Part shown: piece after piece, positions 1 to 6,446 of the stretch | Layout of the letters: every line of letters begins with the position of its first letter | Position numbering within the stretch: position 1 is the first letter of the stretch | Notes under the pieces: generated by a model | The model's database searches: none | Seen by the model: the letters and a program-made list of their open reading frames with translations, nothing else | Told to the model about the DNA's origin: nothing | Made by a program: the position numbers and the translations under genes | NCBI GenBank assembly: GCA_038199755.1 | Contig: JBBPYR010000199.1 | Coordinates: 1 to 11,906 of the forward strand | Length of the DNA: 11,906 nt | Source of the DNA: JBBPYR01 sp038199755 | GTDB lineage: Bacteria; Chloroflexota; Ktedonobacteria; Ktedonobacterales; Ktedonobacteraceae | Reading direction: 5' to 3'

Positions 1-82
1 GAAAGTGTCTCCACTGTTTCTCATTGAGCATCTGGCGCATTTGCTCATATTTCTCTGTTCGACTGGCTCGTATCCGTGTCAT
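1..82 (-). CDS. Probable transposase, N-terminal fragment (runs off the window)
   Basis: An open frame starts at the ATG at 82-80 and continues past base 1. The 27 visible residues begin MTRIRASRTEKYEQ and include LNEKQWR. An EKYEQxRxxLNEKQWR segment resembles my recollection of the start of ISAzo13-like transposases, but too little is visible to prove the family. The ATG has no Shine-Dalgarno of its own. It overlaps the TGA of a four-codon mini-ORF (ATG at 93-91) that does have an AGGGAG element about 7 nt upstream, so translation may start by coupling (ATGA overlap). The gene lies downstream of the 44-codon ORF at 122-256 and probably shares its promoter at 357-385. The family assignment is inference; that this is the start of a coding region is moderately likely. 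Confidence 0.45.
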   Translation of the reverse strand, partial: MTRIRASRTEKYEQMRQMLNEKQWRHF

Positions 83-97
83 GTCGCTAACATGACA
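77..97 (-). promoter_or_regulatory. Inverted repeat and four-codon coupled leader at the transposase start
   Basis: The sequence is a perfect 8-bp inverted repeat (TGTCATGT / ACATGACA) around a 5-nt loop. On the minus strand its first arm holds the ATG of a mini-ORF reading M-L-A-T-stop, preceded by AGGGAG. Its second arm holds the TGA stop, which overlaps the ATG of the partial transposase. A hairpin containing both starts could limit transposase translation, a common way for insertion sequences to damp their own expression. The structure is seen directly; the role is inference. Confidence 0.4.
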
Positions 98-121
98 TAT
101 CTCCCTTATAATGTCAACTTA

Positions 122-256
122 TTACCGCGCTCGCCCTAAGCCGAAATAACTCTCTATCCATTCTCGGTTGGGTGCCAGCGAAACGCGGCGCACCAGTTCG
201 TGATGAGCTTGTACATCGTGCCACACTTGGCGACCAAAGTAAGAACCTGTGTTCAT
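122..256 (-). CDS. Hypothetical 44-aa protein upstream of transposase
   Basis: ATG at 256-254 and TAA at 124-122 enclose 44 codons. The peptide begins MNTGSYFGRQVWHDVQ and ends IESYFGLGRAR, and it carries two SYFG motifs (residues 5-8 and about 36-39). A GGAGG Shine-Dalgarno sits 5 nt before the ATG, which supports real translation. It lies about 95 nt downstream of a consensus promoter at 357-385, after two hairpins, and 39 nt before the start of the partial transposase, in the same direction. I do not recognise the family. It may be an accessory or regulatory ORF of the element to its left, or a small host gene beside it. Two aromatic SYFG repeats and a basic GRAR end are the only notable traits. 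Confidence 0.5.
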   Translation of the reverse strand: MNTGSYFGRQVWHDVQAHHELVRRVSLAPNREWIESYFGLGRAR

Positions 257-291
257 AGTTGCCTCCATTTTGCTAATTGCCATATAATGAA

Positions 292-324
292 GTTGTAGCA
301 CCCAATATGGGTGAGGATTGAAAT
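292..324 (+). repeat. Solitary CRISPR-repeat-like sequence
   Basis: This 33-bp stretch starts GTTGTAG, has a perfect 6-bp stem CACCCA/TGGGTG with a 3-nt ATA loop, and ends GGATTGAAAT. That is the layout of many type I and III CRISPR repeats (GTTG or GTCG start, central hairpin, ATTGAAA[C/T] end). Only one copy is present, there are no spacers, and no cas gene is in the window. It lies in the 5' leader of the 44-codon ORF (minus strand), so it may instead be an ordinary leader hairpin. The match to repeat style is seen; the CRISPR origin is inference. Confidence 0.3.
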
Positions 325-342
325 AGTAGATAGCTATCTACT
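325..342. repeat. Perfect 18-bp palindrome AGTAGATAGCTATCTACT
   Basis: The sequence is identical to its own reverse complement over 18 bases. It directly abuts the CRISPR-repeat-like hairpin and lies about 8-25 nt downstream of the predicted transcription start of the minus-strand promoter at 357-385. That position fits an operator for a dimeric repressor or a 5' leader hairpin. No gene in the window can be named as its regulator. Confidence 0.5.
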
Positions 343-347
343 GAATA

Positions 348-406
348 CACAAGCCGATTATACCCCTGACTTGGGTTCGTGTCAAGAGGCTATTTATCGG
401 CTTGTG
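348..406. repeat. 11-bp inverted repeat flanking the leftward promoter
   Basis: CACAAGCCGAT at 348-358 is matched by its exact reverse complement at 396-406, with a 37-bp centre holding the promoter. herA ends at 427, so its read-through transcript would fold this region into a stem with a long loop. It lacks the tight loop and U-run of a normal intrinsic terminator. It could be a pair of operator half-sites, an element end, or a device that hides the leader in read-through RNA. Confidence 0.4.
357..385 (-). promoter_or_regulatory. Consensus sigma-70 type promoter (minus strand)
   Basis: On the minus strand TTGACA (385-380), a 17-bp spacer and TATAAT (362-357) match the vegetative consensus at all twelve positions. 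Transcription would start near 350 and run left into the 44-codon ORF and the partial transposase. The promoter sits inside an 11-bp inverted repeat (348-358 and 396-406), the left arm of which overlaps the -10. Confidence 0.7.
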
Positions 407-426
407 GCAATTTTTCGTCCTTTTAC

Positions 427-2358
427 CTAATCCACCATCCGCAACTTACACCCCGCCGGGTCCACCGACACCATCAACGGCCTTGCCATGTGGGTGAACG
501 ACACTACCGCTTGCCCCGGCGCGAGGGCCGCCAGCCGCCGCCATTGGCTCTCGTCTATCCCTGGCACGCTCTTTTGCAGACGCGATATGACCGCAGAGTC
601 GGTGATCTTGTGGATGATGTAGTTGTTCAGCAGGCCGAACACTTGCGAAGGTAGATGCTGTGGCAGCTGCGTCACGAACACCAGCCCCAGCCAACGCTTG
701 CGCCCACGTTTGGCGATGCGCGCCACCTGCTGGAAGAGCACCGGCATCTTCTCGATGCGCTCCGCCGACAGGAACTCGTGCGCCTCCTCAATGATGATCA
801 GTACCCTCGGCAATTCTCTGCCCTGCTTGACCGCCGCCTCGTAGAGTTCGTCTTGCTCGTCCTGCACTCCTCGCAGCAGGTCGGCTATCACCAGATTGTT
901 GAGGGTTGTCGAGTCGGTGTCTGAAAGGTCCAGGATGCTGACATGGCCGGGGCGCAGCAACCTCTTGTAGTTCATTGGTTTCACTTCATCGGTGAACGAA
1001 TCGAATACGTTGATGCGCTTCAGCCTCCAAAGCTTGCCATACAATGCTCGCCAACTAACGGCGCTGTCGGTCCTGACGGCGCGTATGCGCTTCATGATGT
1101 CTTCGCCGCTGTTCTCCCGGAACTCGCCGTTATAGAAGTTGGGAGCGCCCGGCTGCTTATTGACCGCGTGCAGGAAGCCGTCCACTATATCGAGCAGATA
1201 AGATAGCGTGAGGCGTGGGTAGCCGCGTTCAAATTCGTCTATATCGAGAGCAAGCCGCTCTTGATTGGGATCGCCCTTCGTGGGGAAGATACCCAGATCG
1301 CGTAGCACTTGTTTACCAACATCATATGCCAGATCGAAGCGCATGGACTGGGCTTCGGTCAGGTCGAGTATCTCCTTGACTGTGTAAGGCGATAGCCGCG
1401 CAAACTGCAAGCAGAACTCTTTGATGCTTGGGTGATTGGGATTGGCAGTGTCGCGTCCCACGAGGTGGTAGATAGTGGTGTTCGGCACTCCATGCTTCTG
1501 TAGGCCGCGCAGAGTGAGCGCCGCTAACATCCTTGGGTCAGAGGTTGGCTGGTCTATCTGCGTGTACTCCCCTTCTACATCCAGGACGATCACCGCGTAG
1601 TCGTTAGCCTGAGCCTCGGCTATGAGACGAGCCACAGTAGTTGATTTGCCGCCACCCGTCGTGCCCATAATGCCGGTATGCCTGGGCAGTACGCTCTTGT
1701 CAGCTTTGGGTAAGCCCACCGCTATGTTTTCGTAACCAACTACCAGGCCCAATCGTAGCTCTCCGTTCACTTTCAGTACATTAGCTGTTTCTTTCGCAGA
1801 GAGGAGAAACACCGGGCTGTTCGGCAGTGGGCGGAAGCGCGGAGGCACCAACCCGCCCTCGACTTCTTCGCCAAGTATCTCCACCTGCACCCGCCCATGG
1901 TAAGGCGGGGTCAGCACGCCGCCCCTGGCTGCTGTTGTAATAATGACGGGCGCGTCTCCCCTGAGACCATCCGGTTCCGCGAATGGCCCCGCCACCACCA
2001 CACCCAGGTAATCGTGCCTCACAAGGGAGTGGGTTTGGGCGAATGGCCCCCCACTCCCACCGTCACTCCCGCTCCCAGCGCCTTTGGTATCCACATGCTG
2101 GAGTGTTATCCCGCTCTTGATACGAACTATGGATTGGGAACCGAGCGTGCCCTGAGCCACATGCTCCTTTGCCAGCACTACTGTCACCAGGTTGTCCTCG
2201 CTGCTAGGCAAATCGAAAGTGGTACGGCCTACCGCTCCTGCGAACTCCGCACTTTCCTGCCATGCGCCCCCCACAGCCTCTATCATCGCCTCCATGCGCA
2301 TAAGAGCTACTTCAGGCACGGTCTTTGGCTCAATTTCCAGATTTCTCTGTTTATCCAT
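427..2358 (-). CDS. herA: HerA-type ATP-dependent DNA translocase/helicase
   Basis: The 643-aa product matches the HerA/FtsK-like ATPase family (DUF87) in length and layout. The N-terminal part (about 1-220) would be the HAS-barrel region. Walker A GTTGGGKST lies at residues 232-240. Walker B is a hydrophobic LIIIEEAHEF stretch with E524 and E525. It is followed by the AKRGRKRWLGLVFVTQ segment, typical of HerA sensor and arginine-finger regions. HerA forms a hexamer that binds the NurA nuclease and drives resection of DNA ends. The ATG at 2358 has GGAGG 8 nt upstream. It lies 60 bp downstream of nurA on the same strand, so the two are very likely co-transcribed. A Gly/Ser-rich insert (about residues 93-104, GAGSGSDGGSGG) interrupts the N-terminal domain and looks lineage-specific. 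Family assignment is strong; cellular role is by analogy to archaeal and Thermus-type systems. Confidence 0.92.
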   Translation of the reverse strand: MDKQRNLEIEPKTVPEVALMRMEAMIEAVGGAWQESAEFAGAVGRTTFDLPSSEDNLVTVVLAKEHVAQGTLGSQSIVRIKSGITLQHVDTKGAGSGSDGGSGGPFAQTHSLVRHDYLGVVVAGPFAEPDGLRGDAPVIITTAARGGVLTPPYHGRVQVEILGEEVEGGLVPPRFRPLPNSPVFLLSAKETANVLKVNGELRLGLVVGYENIAVGLPKADKSVLPRHTGIMGTTGGGKSTTVARLIAEAQANDYAVIVLDVEGEYTQIDQPTSDPRMLAALTLRGLQKHGVPNTTIYHLVGRDTANPNHPSIKEFCLQFARLSPYTVKEILDLTEAQSMRFDLAYDVGKQVLRDLGIFPTKGDPNQERLALDIDEFERGYPRLTLSYLLDIVDGFLHAVNKQPGAPNFYNGEFRENSGEDIMKRIRAVRTDSAVSWRALYGKLWRLKRINVFDSFTDEVKPMNYKRLLRPGHVSILDLSDTDSTTLNNLVIADLLRGVQDEQDELYEAAVKQGRELPRVLIIIEEAHEFLSAERIEKMPVLFQQVARIAKRGRKRWLGLVFVTQLPQHLPSQVFGLLNNYIIHKITDSAVISRLQKSVPGIDESQWRRLAALAPGQAVVSFTHMARPLMVSVDPAGCKLRMVD

Positions 2359-2418
2359 AGCCTTATCCTCCTAACATCACTAACTCAAAACTCAGAAATC
2401 AAGATTGAAAACTAAACC

Positions 2419-3675
2419 CTACCCTTTACGGGTGGAGCGTTCCGGCAAATACTCGAACGGCACGCCCTGGGCTGCGTAATATACCTCCATCTGAGTAGCC
2501 AGAGCTTGTGCGCCGAATGTGCCCGCGCAGATGCGGTCGGCCAACTCGATCAGCATCGGGAAACCCCGGTGCTCGTGCATGGTGCTGTCGGCTAGAGCGA
2601 TCAATGCCGCCTCGTGGGCACATTCGGCATGAGCGTAAAAAACGTAGGGCGGAGCCAGCCTGGACGCTCTGTAGACGCCGCGCACTATCTGGGGACCAAC
2701 GTCATTTACGAATGCTCTCCCTAGAAGTTCATAGCGCCTGTCATATGTGCCACCCTCTATGAATCTGCTCATCTTTTCACTGGCCGTTTCCACGATGGCA
2801 TACTCCAGTGGGTTCAATGCTTCTCCTATGGTTAGAAGCATCCTATCGTTAGGCGCGCTAGGAACAAATACCCACTGTTTGTGTCCGATGAGTAATCGGT
2901 GCAGCATCGTCAGACTGCGCTCCATAAGTTCCATATTTCCAAACCCTGTAAGGAGTTCGTAAGGTACAGGGTTACCATGGCCCATCCGCCAGGGAGCTTC
3001 TGATTTCTCAAGGAGTACAGCCCTCTCGGCGTAGGCCATGATACCTCGGCGAGCGAGTCGGCTGAGATCATCTTCACTGTCAACTTCGCCAACAGCGCCC
3101 CTCCTCATCCGTCTGTCAAGCAATTCAAGCATCTGATCGAGATCGTCCAGACCGCCTGCTCGCAAATCGCGTCGGAAGAGACGGTGAACATACGTACCCT
3201 GGTCGCCTTTGTACGATATAGTGCATACGCCAATTTGGTTGACGGTTAGGGGGATAGTCTCGTGGGCAAAGTGCGTGCCGTCGGCGGCCTCGACCGCACC
3301 CGTGAAAAGCAACCCTTTGTGAGTGCGCTCTATCTGTTGAGGCGTCGCCTGGTAGACTCCAGCATCGGGTGGTGCGTTCGGGCGCTTTGTGAGGTGAGGG
3401 AACACGTGCTTGCGTATGAGGGGCCGCATTTTGTTCTCGAAACGCAGCGCCTCGGATACCATTTCATCACCCAAGCGGGTGTATAACTCTTCGAGATTGA
3501 CCCCCGCTTGCCATGTTGAGAGATCCAACGCCCTGGATATAGGTTCTCCGTATACCTCCTCGAATTCAGCACTGCCCAGAGGCAACGATCCTTGCCCTTT
3601 ATCTCCTTCAGCCTTCAGAGAATCCTCGCGCTTTCGCTTTCCTTCTCCTTCTTCCTCGTCCTCAAACGTAGGCAT
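2419..3675 (-). CDS. nurA: NurA-domain nuclease, partner of HerA
   Basis: The 418-aa product has the hallmark NurA opening motif AADGTHFAHET, with D132 as the expected first metal ligand of the RNase H-like nuclease fold. Conserved-looking blocks follow, including YAERAVLLEKSEAPWRMG and HKQWVFVPSAPNDR. The first 35 residues are highly charged (EDEEEGEGKRKRED) and probably disordered. NurA degrades DNA ends with HerA as motor, giving single-stranded tails for recombination. The ATG at 3675 is preceded by GAGGTG at a suitable distance. The gene is the first of the nurA-herA pair, 144 bp downstream of the ImmA/IrrE gene on the same strand. No clear promoter was found in that gap, so read-through from the sigma-like operon is possible. 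Sequence similarity within NurA is low, so the assignment rests partly on the neighbouring herA. Confidence 0.82.
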   Translation of the reverse strand: MPTFEDEEEGEGKRKREDSLKAEGDKGQGSLPLGSAEFEEVYGEPISRALDLSTWQAGVNLEELYTRLGDEMVSEALRFENKMRPLIRKHVFPHLTKRPNAPPDAGVYQATPQQIERTHKGLLFTGAVEAADGTHFAHETIPLTVNQIGVCTISYKGDQGTYVHRLFRRDLRAGGLDDLDQMLELLDRRMRRGAVGEVDSEDDLSRLARRGIMAYAERAVLLEKSEAPWRMGHGNPVPYELLTGFGNMELMERSLTMLHRLLIGHKQWVFVPSAPNDRMLLTIGEALNPLEYAIVETASEKMSRFIEGGTYDRRYELLGRAFVNDVGPQIVRGVYRASRLAPPYVFYAHAECAHEAALIALADSTMHEHRGFPMLIELADRICAGTFGAQALATQMEVYYAAQGVPFEYLPERSTRKG

Positions 3676-3819
3676 GACAACACCTCATCTCTATCTCTCC
3701 CTAGCTCGCTCCCACCCAAGGCAATGCCTCGGCACGGAGTGATATCCCAAACTTGCGCTATTTGCCCTTTACTCCTTCCCTATTGGAGGAGAAAGTTCGA
3801 CAGATTATGCTATTTTCGA

Positions 3820-4632
3820 TTAGTCCCCCAAGCCCAACCAATCTCTGAAACCTGGGCTATGGCCTCCTTTTTTCAACAGCCACGCCGAGTATGGGCGCGC
3901 CTGTTCCTCGGGCAAGCCATAACGCTGGCAGAATATTTCGGTAGAATGTTTGTGAAGCGATGCATAGCTGGTGCTGGTGTTGCTAGCGTTGCTGGCATCA
4001 AGCATCTCCGAAATAACAACCCATGCATCGGCAGTTGGGGCTAGCAATTCGAGAGCTAGTCTATCGGCTCGTTCCTCAGCAACCAGGGTTGCCTGCGAAG
4101 TGTATCCGCCGCTGGATGTGCGCTCCATCAGATCCATGTGCAGACCGAGGGACATCGTGCTTAGTATGGCATGTAGACGCTCGGTGCGTGTAGGCGGGCG
4201 CAAACCGTCCAGAGCAGGAATAATATCCTCCCCCAAAGTGGCAATAGATCGTAAACGAGGTTCCCAATAATCTAAAAGAAAGTGGGCAAGTTCGTGGGCA
4301 ACTGTGAAGCGTTTCTCATCGTCGGGATCGGAACTGTCCACCAGCACAAAGGCAGAACCACGGTATGCCAGCAGACAGCCACGCAAGCGACGATTGGCAT
4401 CCCACTTTGCATCTTCTAAAGAGTTTGTGATGTTGCGTGTCGCAAGCCAGAGCCTGATGTCATCCAGGGTCAAGGGCGACAATTCACGGACGACCAAAGG
4501 CAGCGCGAGCGAGGCAGGCCCGGTTAATCTGCGGGGGAACGGCTCAAGCTCACCGGCAAGCCTCCAAAATTCATCTACATGTTTGGCAAATCCTGCTTCC
4601 AACCAAGTTGCATTATTCCTACCCCTCATCAT
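3820..4632 (-). CDS. ImmA/IrrE-family zinc metallopeptidase
   Basis: Counting from the ATG at 4632 the product is 270 aa. It has the zinc-peptidase motif HELAH (H113, E114, H117), followed about 70 residues later by AEERADRLALELLAP. That is the usual second ImmA/IrrE block, where a glutamate (E186 or E187) should be the third metal ligand. The N-terminal half (EFWRLAGELEPFPRRL and the ALPLVV region) is of the type found with sigma-like neighbours. Family members cleave an HTH repressor: ImmA cuts ImmR, IrrE/PprI cuts DdrO. The open frame extends to 4674, which would overlap the upstream gene by 56 bp. I prefer 4632 because ATGATG there overlaps the upstream stop by 14 bp, fitting translational coupling, with GAGAG about 11 nt upstream. 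The likely substrate is the adjacent HTH protein; that is inference. Confidence 0.85.
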   Translation of the reverse strand: MMRGRNNATWLEAGFAKHVDEFWRLAGELEPFPRRLTGPASLALPLVVRELSPLTLDDIRLWLATRNITNSLEDAKWDANRRLRGCLLAYRGSAFVLVDSSDPDDEKRFTVAHELAHFLLDYWEPRLRSIATLGEDIIPALDGLRPPTRTERLHAILSTMSLGLHMDLMERTSSGGYTSQATLVAEERADRLALELLAPTADAWVVISEMLDASNASNTSTSYASLHKHSTEIFCQRYGLPEEQARPYSAWLLKKGGHSPGFRDWLGLGD

Positions 4633-5167
4633 TCGTGTTTTCGCTCTCGTTCTTGGCCGTTGTATTTTCAACATCCCGGCTCAGCGTGCCTTGTTCTTCC
4701 CTTACTGCGCCTTCCGCTTCTTTCTCCGACTCCAATAGGGGACGTTCATGGTCGCGCGCTGCTCTCAACATTCCACTGGACATGGAAGAAAAAGGGGCGT
4801 TCTTCCGGTCTCGTTTGGATGCTTGGAAGGCGTCAACAGCGTCCACCTCCCGGACCATAGAGGCCAGAAAGTGCATATCGAGTCCTAACTTTTCGGCCAC
4901 GCGCTGTATGTCGAGCGAGAATGAACCTGGGTCCTTGTCAGGCCGTCCGCATAAGCGCAGGTGATTCAGTGTATCCAGGTCACAATCTAACCGTGAACAT
5001 AACTCCTGCTCGTTCAGCTTATTGAACTCAAGATATCGTGTGATTACTCTGGCAAAAAGGTGAGGCCAACGAGCGGCACGAGTAGCAGCCAGAGCTAACA
5101 GATCGCTGTCGGGTTGCCTGTTCGAAGCATTGCCAGAATTGTCAGAATTGTCAGTATGGTTACTCAT
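4619..5167 (-). CDS. HTH (XRE-like) protein with disordered acidic tail
   Basis: The 182-aa product has a low-complexity start (HTDNSDNSGN, from a 9-bp DNA repeat). A predicted helix-turn-helix follows at about residues 50-80 (LNEQELCSRLDCDLDTLNHL, then LCGRPDKD), with an IQRVAEKLGLDMHFLASMVRE helix pair at about 87-107. From about 115 it is charged and probably unstructured, which would make it a good protease target. The ATG overlaps the stop of the sigma-like gene (ATGAGTAA, 8 bp) and has only a weak GGGGA upstream, so coupling is likely. Its end overlaps the start of the ImmA/IrrE gene. It may act as a repressor or an anti-sigma factor cleaved by the peptidase; neither role is proven. The fold assignment comes from pattern only. 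Confidence 0.72.
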   Translation of the reverse strand: MSNHTDNSDNSGNASNRQPDSDLLALAATRAARWPHLFARVITRYLEFNKLNEQELCSRLDCDLDTLNHLRLCGRPDKDPGSFSLDIQRVAEKLGLDMHFLASMVREVDAVDAFQASKRDRKNAPFSSMSSGMLRAARDHERPLLESEKEAEGAVREEQGTLSRDVENTTAKNESENTNDEG

Positions 5168-5957
5168 GAATCGATTTCCCCAAACGCTCTAGACGTTTAC
5201 TGATACGATCTTTGTGCCTCTTGACGATGGCTTTTTGCTCATCTAGCGACAAGATGTCAATCTCCAGCACCTTTGCGAAGACCCCCGTGGATCGTTCTCC
5301 TTGAAGAATAAGCCCGAGCATCTGGCGATCTATAGGATCGTCTATCGCCTCCAGCACACGTCTCCACGCATCTTCGGCTTCAATCTTCGTCATTACATCC
5401 CGTTCAAGATTAGTATTCCTATCCGGCAGTATAAGTTCGACAGGTTGTACAGACATGGAGATAGCATCTCTGCGCTGTGTTTTGTTGCGCCGAAGAGCAT
5501 TACGCAGGTCTCCCTGTGCAGACATGAGGAGGTAGTGAGCTAAACTTGAACGCTGTGGGTCGTATTTATGTGGATTGCAGGTATATTCCAACAAGGCATC
5601 TATGGCGGCTGTTGTGATGAAATGGTCGTCTGTTGCAGAGACCTGTGGGTTATTGGCGGATAATGTGAGCACCAATTTCGGGAGCCAGAGCGCAACACAA
5701 TCGTCGGTGGCCGTTGGGTCGCCAGCAAGAAGGCGTAAATGAATAGCCATGCTGGCTGTAAGATCTAAGTTTATCACGAACTCACCTAGTTTTGAGAATG
5801 TTGCTACATCGCTACACCGATAGATGACAGGTAGCCAGGTTGTTAGGGTTAGCAAACTTAGCAAGCTGGAATCCGTCCTGATGTACAGTAACGGCTTGGT
5901 ATGGTTTAGCCTAGATAACGATATGGATGTTAATATTGCATTGTGATCAAGAGACAT
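5160..5957 (-). CDS. Sigma-70-like (ECF-type) RNA polymerase sigma factor
   Basis: Residues about 112-160 match a region-2-like pattern (AIDALLEYTCNPHKYDPQR then SLAHYLLMSAQGDLRNALRR). The end (about 195-260) looks like region 4, with DDPIDRQMLGLILQGERSTG and VKRHKDRISKRLERLG as the DNA-binding helices. Such proteins direct RNA polymerase to special promoters. The 265-aa form begins at the ATG at 5957, about 50 nt downstream of a near-consensus promoter (6018-6046). A GTG at 5777 (V61), after AGGTGAG, would give a shorter protein closer to the usual family length, and residues 1-60 show no recognisable domain, so the start is uncertain. It is first in an overlapping operon with the HTH and ImmA/IrrE genes. 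No separate anti-sigma gene is seen, so the HTH protein may fill that role. Confidence 0.78.
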   Translation of the reverse strand: MSLDHNAILTSISLSRLNHTKPLLYIRTDSSLLSLLTLTTWLPVIYRCSDVATFSKLGEFVINLDLTASMAIHLRLLAGDPTATDDCVALWLPKLVLTLSANNPQVSATDDHFITTAAIDALLEYTCNPHKYDPQRSSLAHYLLMSAQGDLRNALRRNKTQRRDAISMSVQPVELILPDRNTNLERDVMTKIEAEDAWRRVLEAIDDPIDRQMLGLILQGERSTGVFAKVLEIDILSLDEQKAIVKRHKDRISKRLERLGKSIHE

Positions 5958-6017
5958 CTACGCCCATAGATTGCCGCGTGATTGGGGCAGCCTCGTGCAA
6001 TGGAGAGGAACCGAGAT

Positions 6018-6046
6018 ATTATACCTCTGCTCAATTCCCTAGTCAA
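6018..6046 (-). promoter_or_regulatory. Promoter of the sigma/HTH/ImmA operon
   Basis: On the minus strand TTGACT (6046-6041), 17 bp and TATAAT (6023-6018) match the vegetative consensus at eleven of twelve bases. A start near 6011 would leave a leader of about 53 nt before the ATG at 5957, which supports that start codon. Because it is a housekeeping-type promoter, the sigma-like gene seems to be switched on by the primary sigma factor rather than only by itself. Confidence 0.65.
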
Positions 6047-6354
6047 CTTCGCTAGTGTCACTATCATTTATCCTCATTCACAATTGGGTTATCTTCGGAG
6101 AGCATGGCAATAATGGGCCTGTGGTATGCAGCAATCTGTCCAGGATAACATGTCGGACTCTAAGCATGGATTGGACAAGTTCCAGCCCCGAAATTGCATG
6201 GTCTCTTTGGTAGCTTATGGATGCCTGCCCACATTTCACACCTCATCTGAACTGGCAACGGACCCTCGGCTCATACAGAACAAGATGCTCCCAACTCTCA
6301 GAGAAAATTACCCCGAATATATAGCCAAATATCCCTAATTTTACAATTACCTAT

Positions 6355-6383
6355 TGACTTTAGAACATAAGTTCTGATATATC
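6355..6383 (+). promoter_or_regulatory. dnaE promoter
   Basis: TTGACT (6355-6360), a 17-bp spacer and TATATC (6378-6383) form a moderate sigma-70 type promoter about 60 bp before the TTG start of dnaE. The -35 matches the consensus at five of six bases and the -10 at four of six. The LexA-like box fills the spacer, so repressor binding would block RNA polymerase. Confidence 0.5.
6362..6375 (+). promoter_or_regulatory. LexA (SOS) box AGAACATAAGTTCT
   Basis: A perfect inverted repeat AGAAC-ATAA-GTTCT contains GAAC-N4-GTTC, the core of the Gram-positive (Bacillus and actinobacterial type) LexA operator. It lies between the -35 and -10 of the dnaE promoter. Error-prone dnaE2 genes are known LexA targets in other bacteria, so site and gene agree. 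The match is seen; regulation by LexA is inferred. Confidence 0.6.
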
Positions 6384-6446
6384 TAATGTACAACGCATTT
6401 TCGTGTTGCTTTAGGTATTCACCAAGAGACACCAAGAGGTATCCTG

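Larger units (their letters stand above)
5958..6446. other. Intergenic region between divergent sigma-like operon and dnaE
   Basis: This 489-bp gap holds the leftward promoter at 6018-6046 and the rightward promoter with LexA box at 6355-6383. A 70-codon frame at 6126-6338 (+) has no convincing ribosome-binding site and no recognisable motif, so I do not call it a gene. A short direct repeat CACCAAGAG (6420-6428 and 6430-6438) precedes the dnaE start. I see nothing else. Confidence 0.6.

Noticed and set aside
348..406. Inverted repeat as a herA terminator
   Set aside because: The 37-nt loop and the promoter inside it do not fit an intrinsic terminator; it was kept only as an inverted repeat.
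1897..2415. 172-codon open frame on the plus strand opposite herA
   Set aside because: It lies antisense to a clear HerA gene, has no recognisable motif and no ribosome-binding site; it is a shadow of the herA codon pattern.
3780..3830. CTCCTCC...GGAAGGAG near the end of the ImmA/IrrE gene as a terminator
   Set aside because: The pairing is imperfect and there is no U-run, so I do not call an intrinsic terminator or a separate nurA promoter here.
6126..6338. 70-codon frame on the plus strand before dnaE
   Set aside because: No Shine-Dalgarno at its ATG, no domain pattern, and it lies in a control region between divergent promoters. It could be a decayed gene, but I cannot support it.
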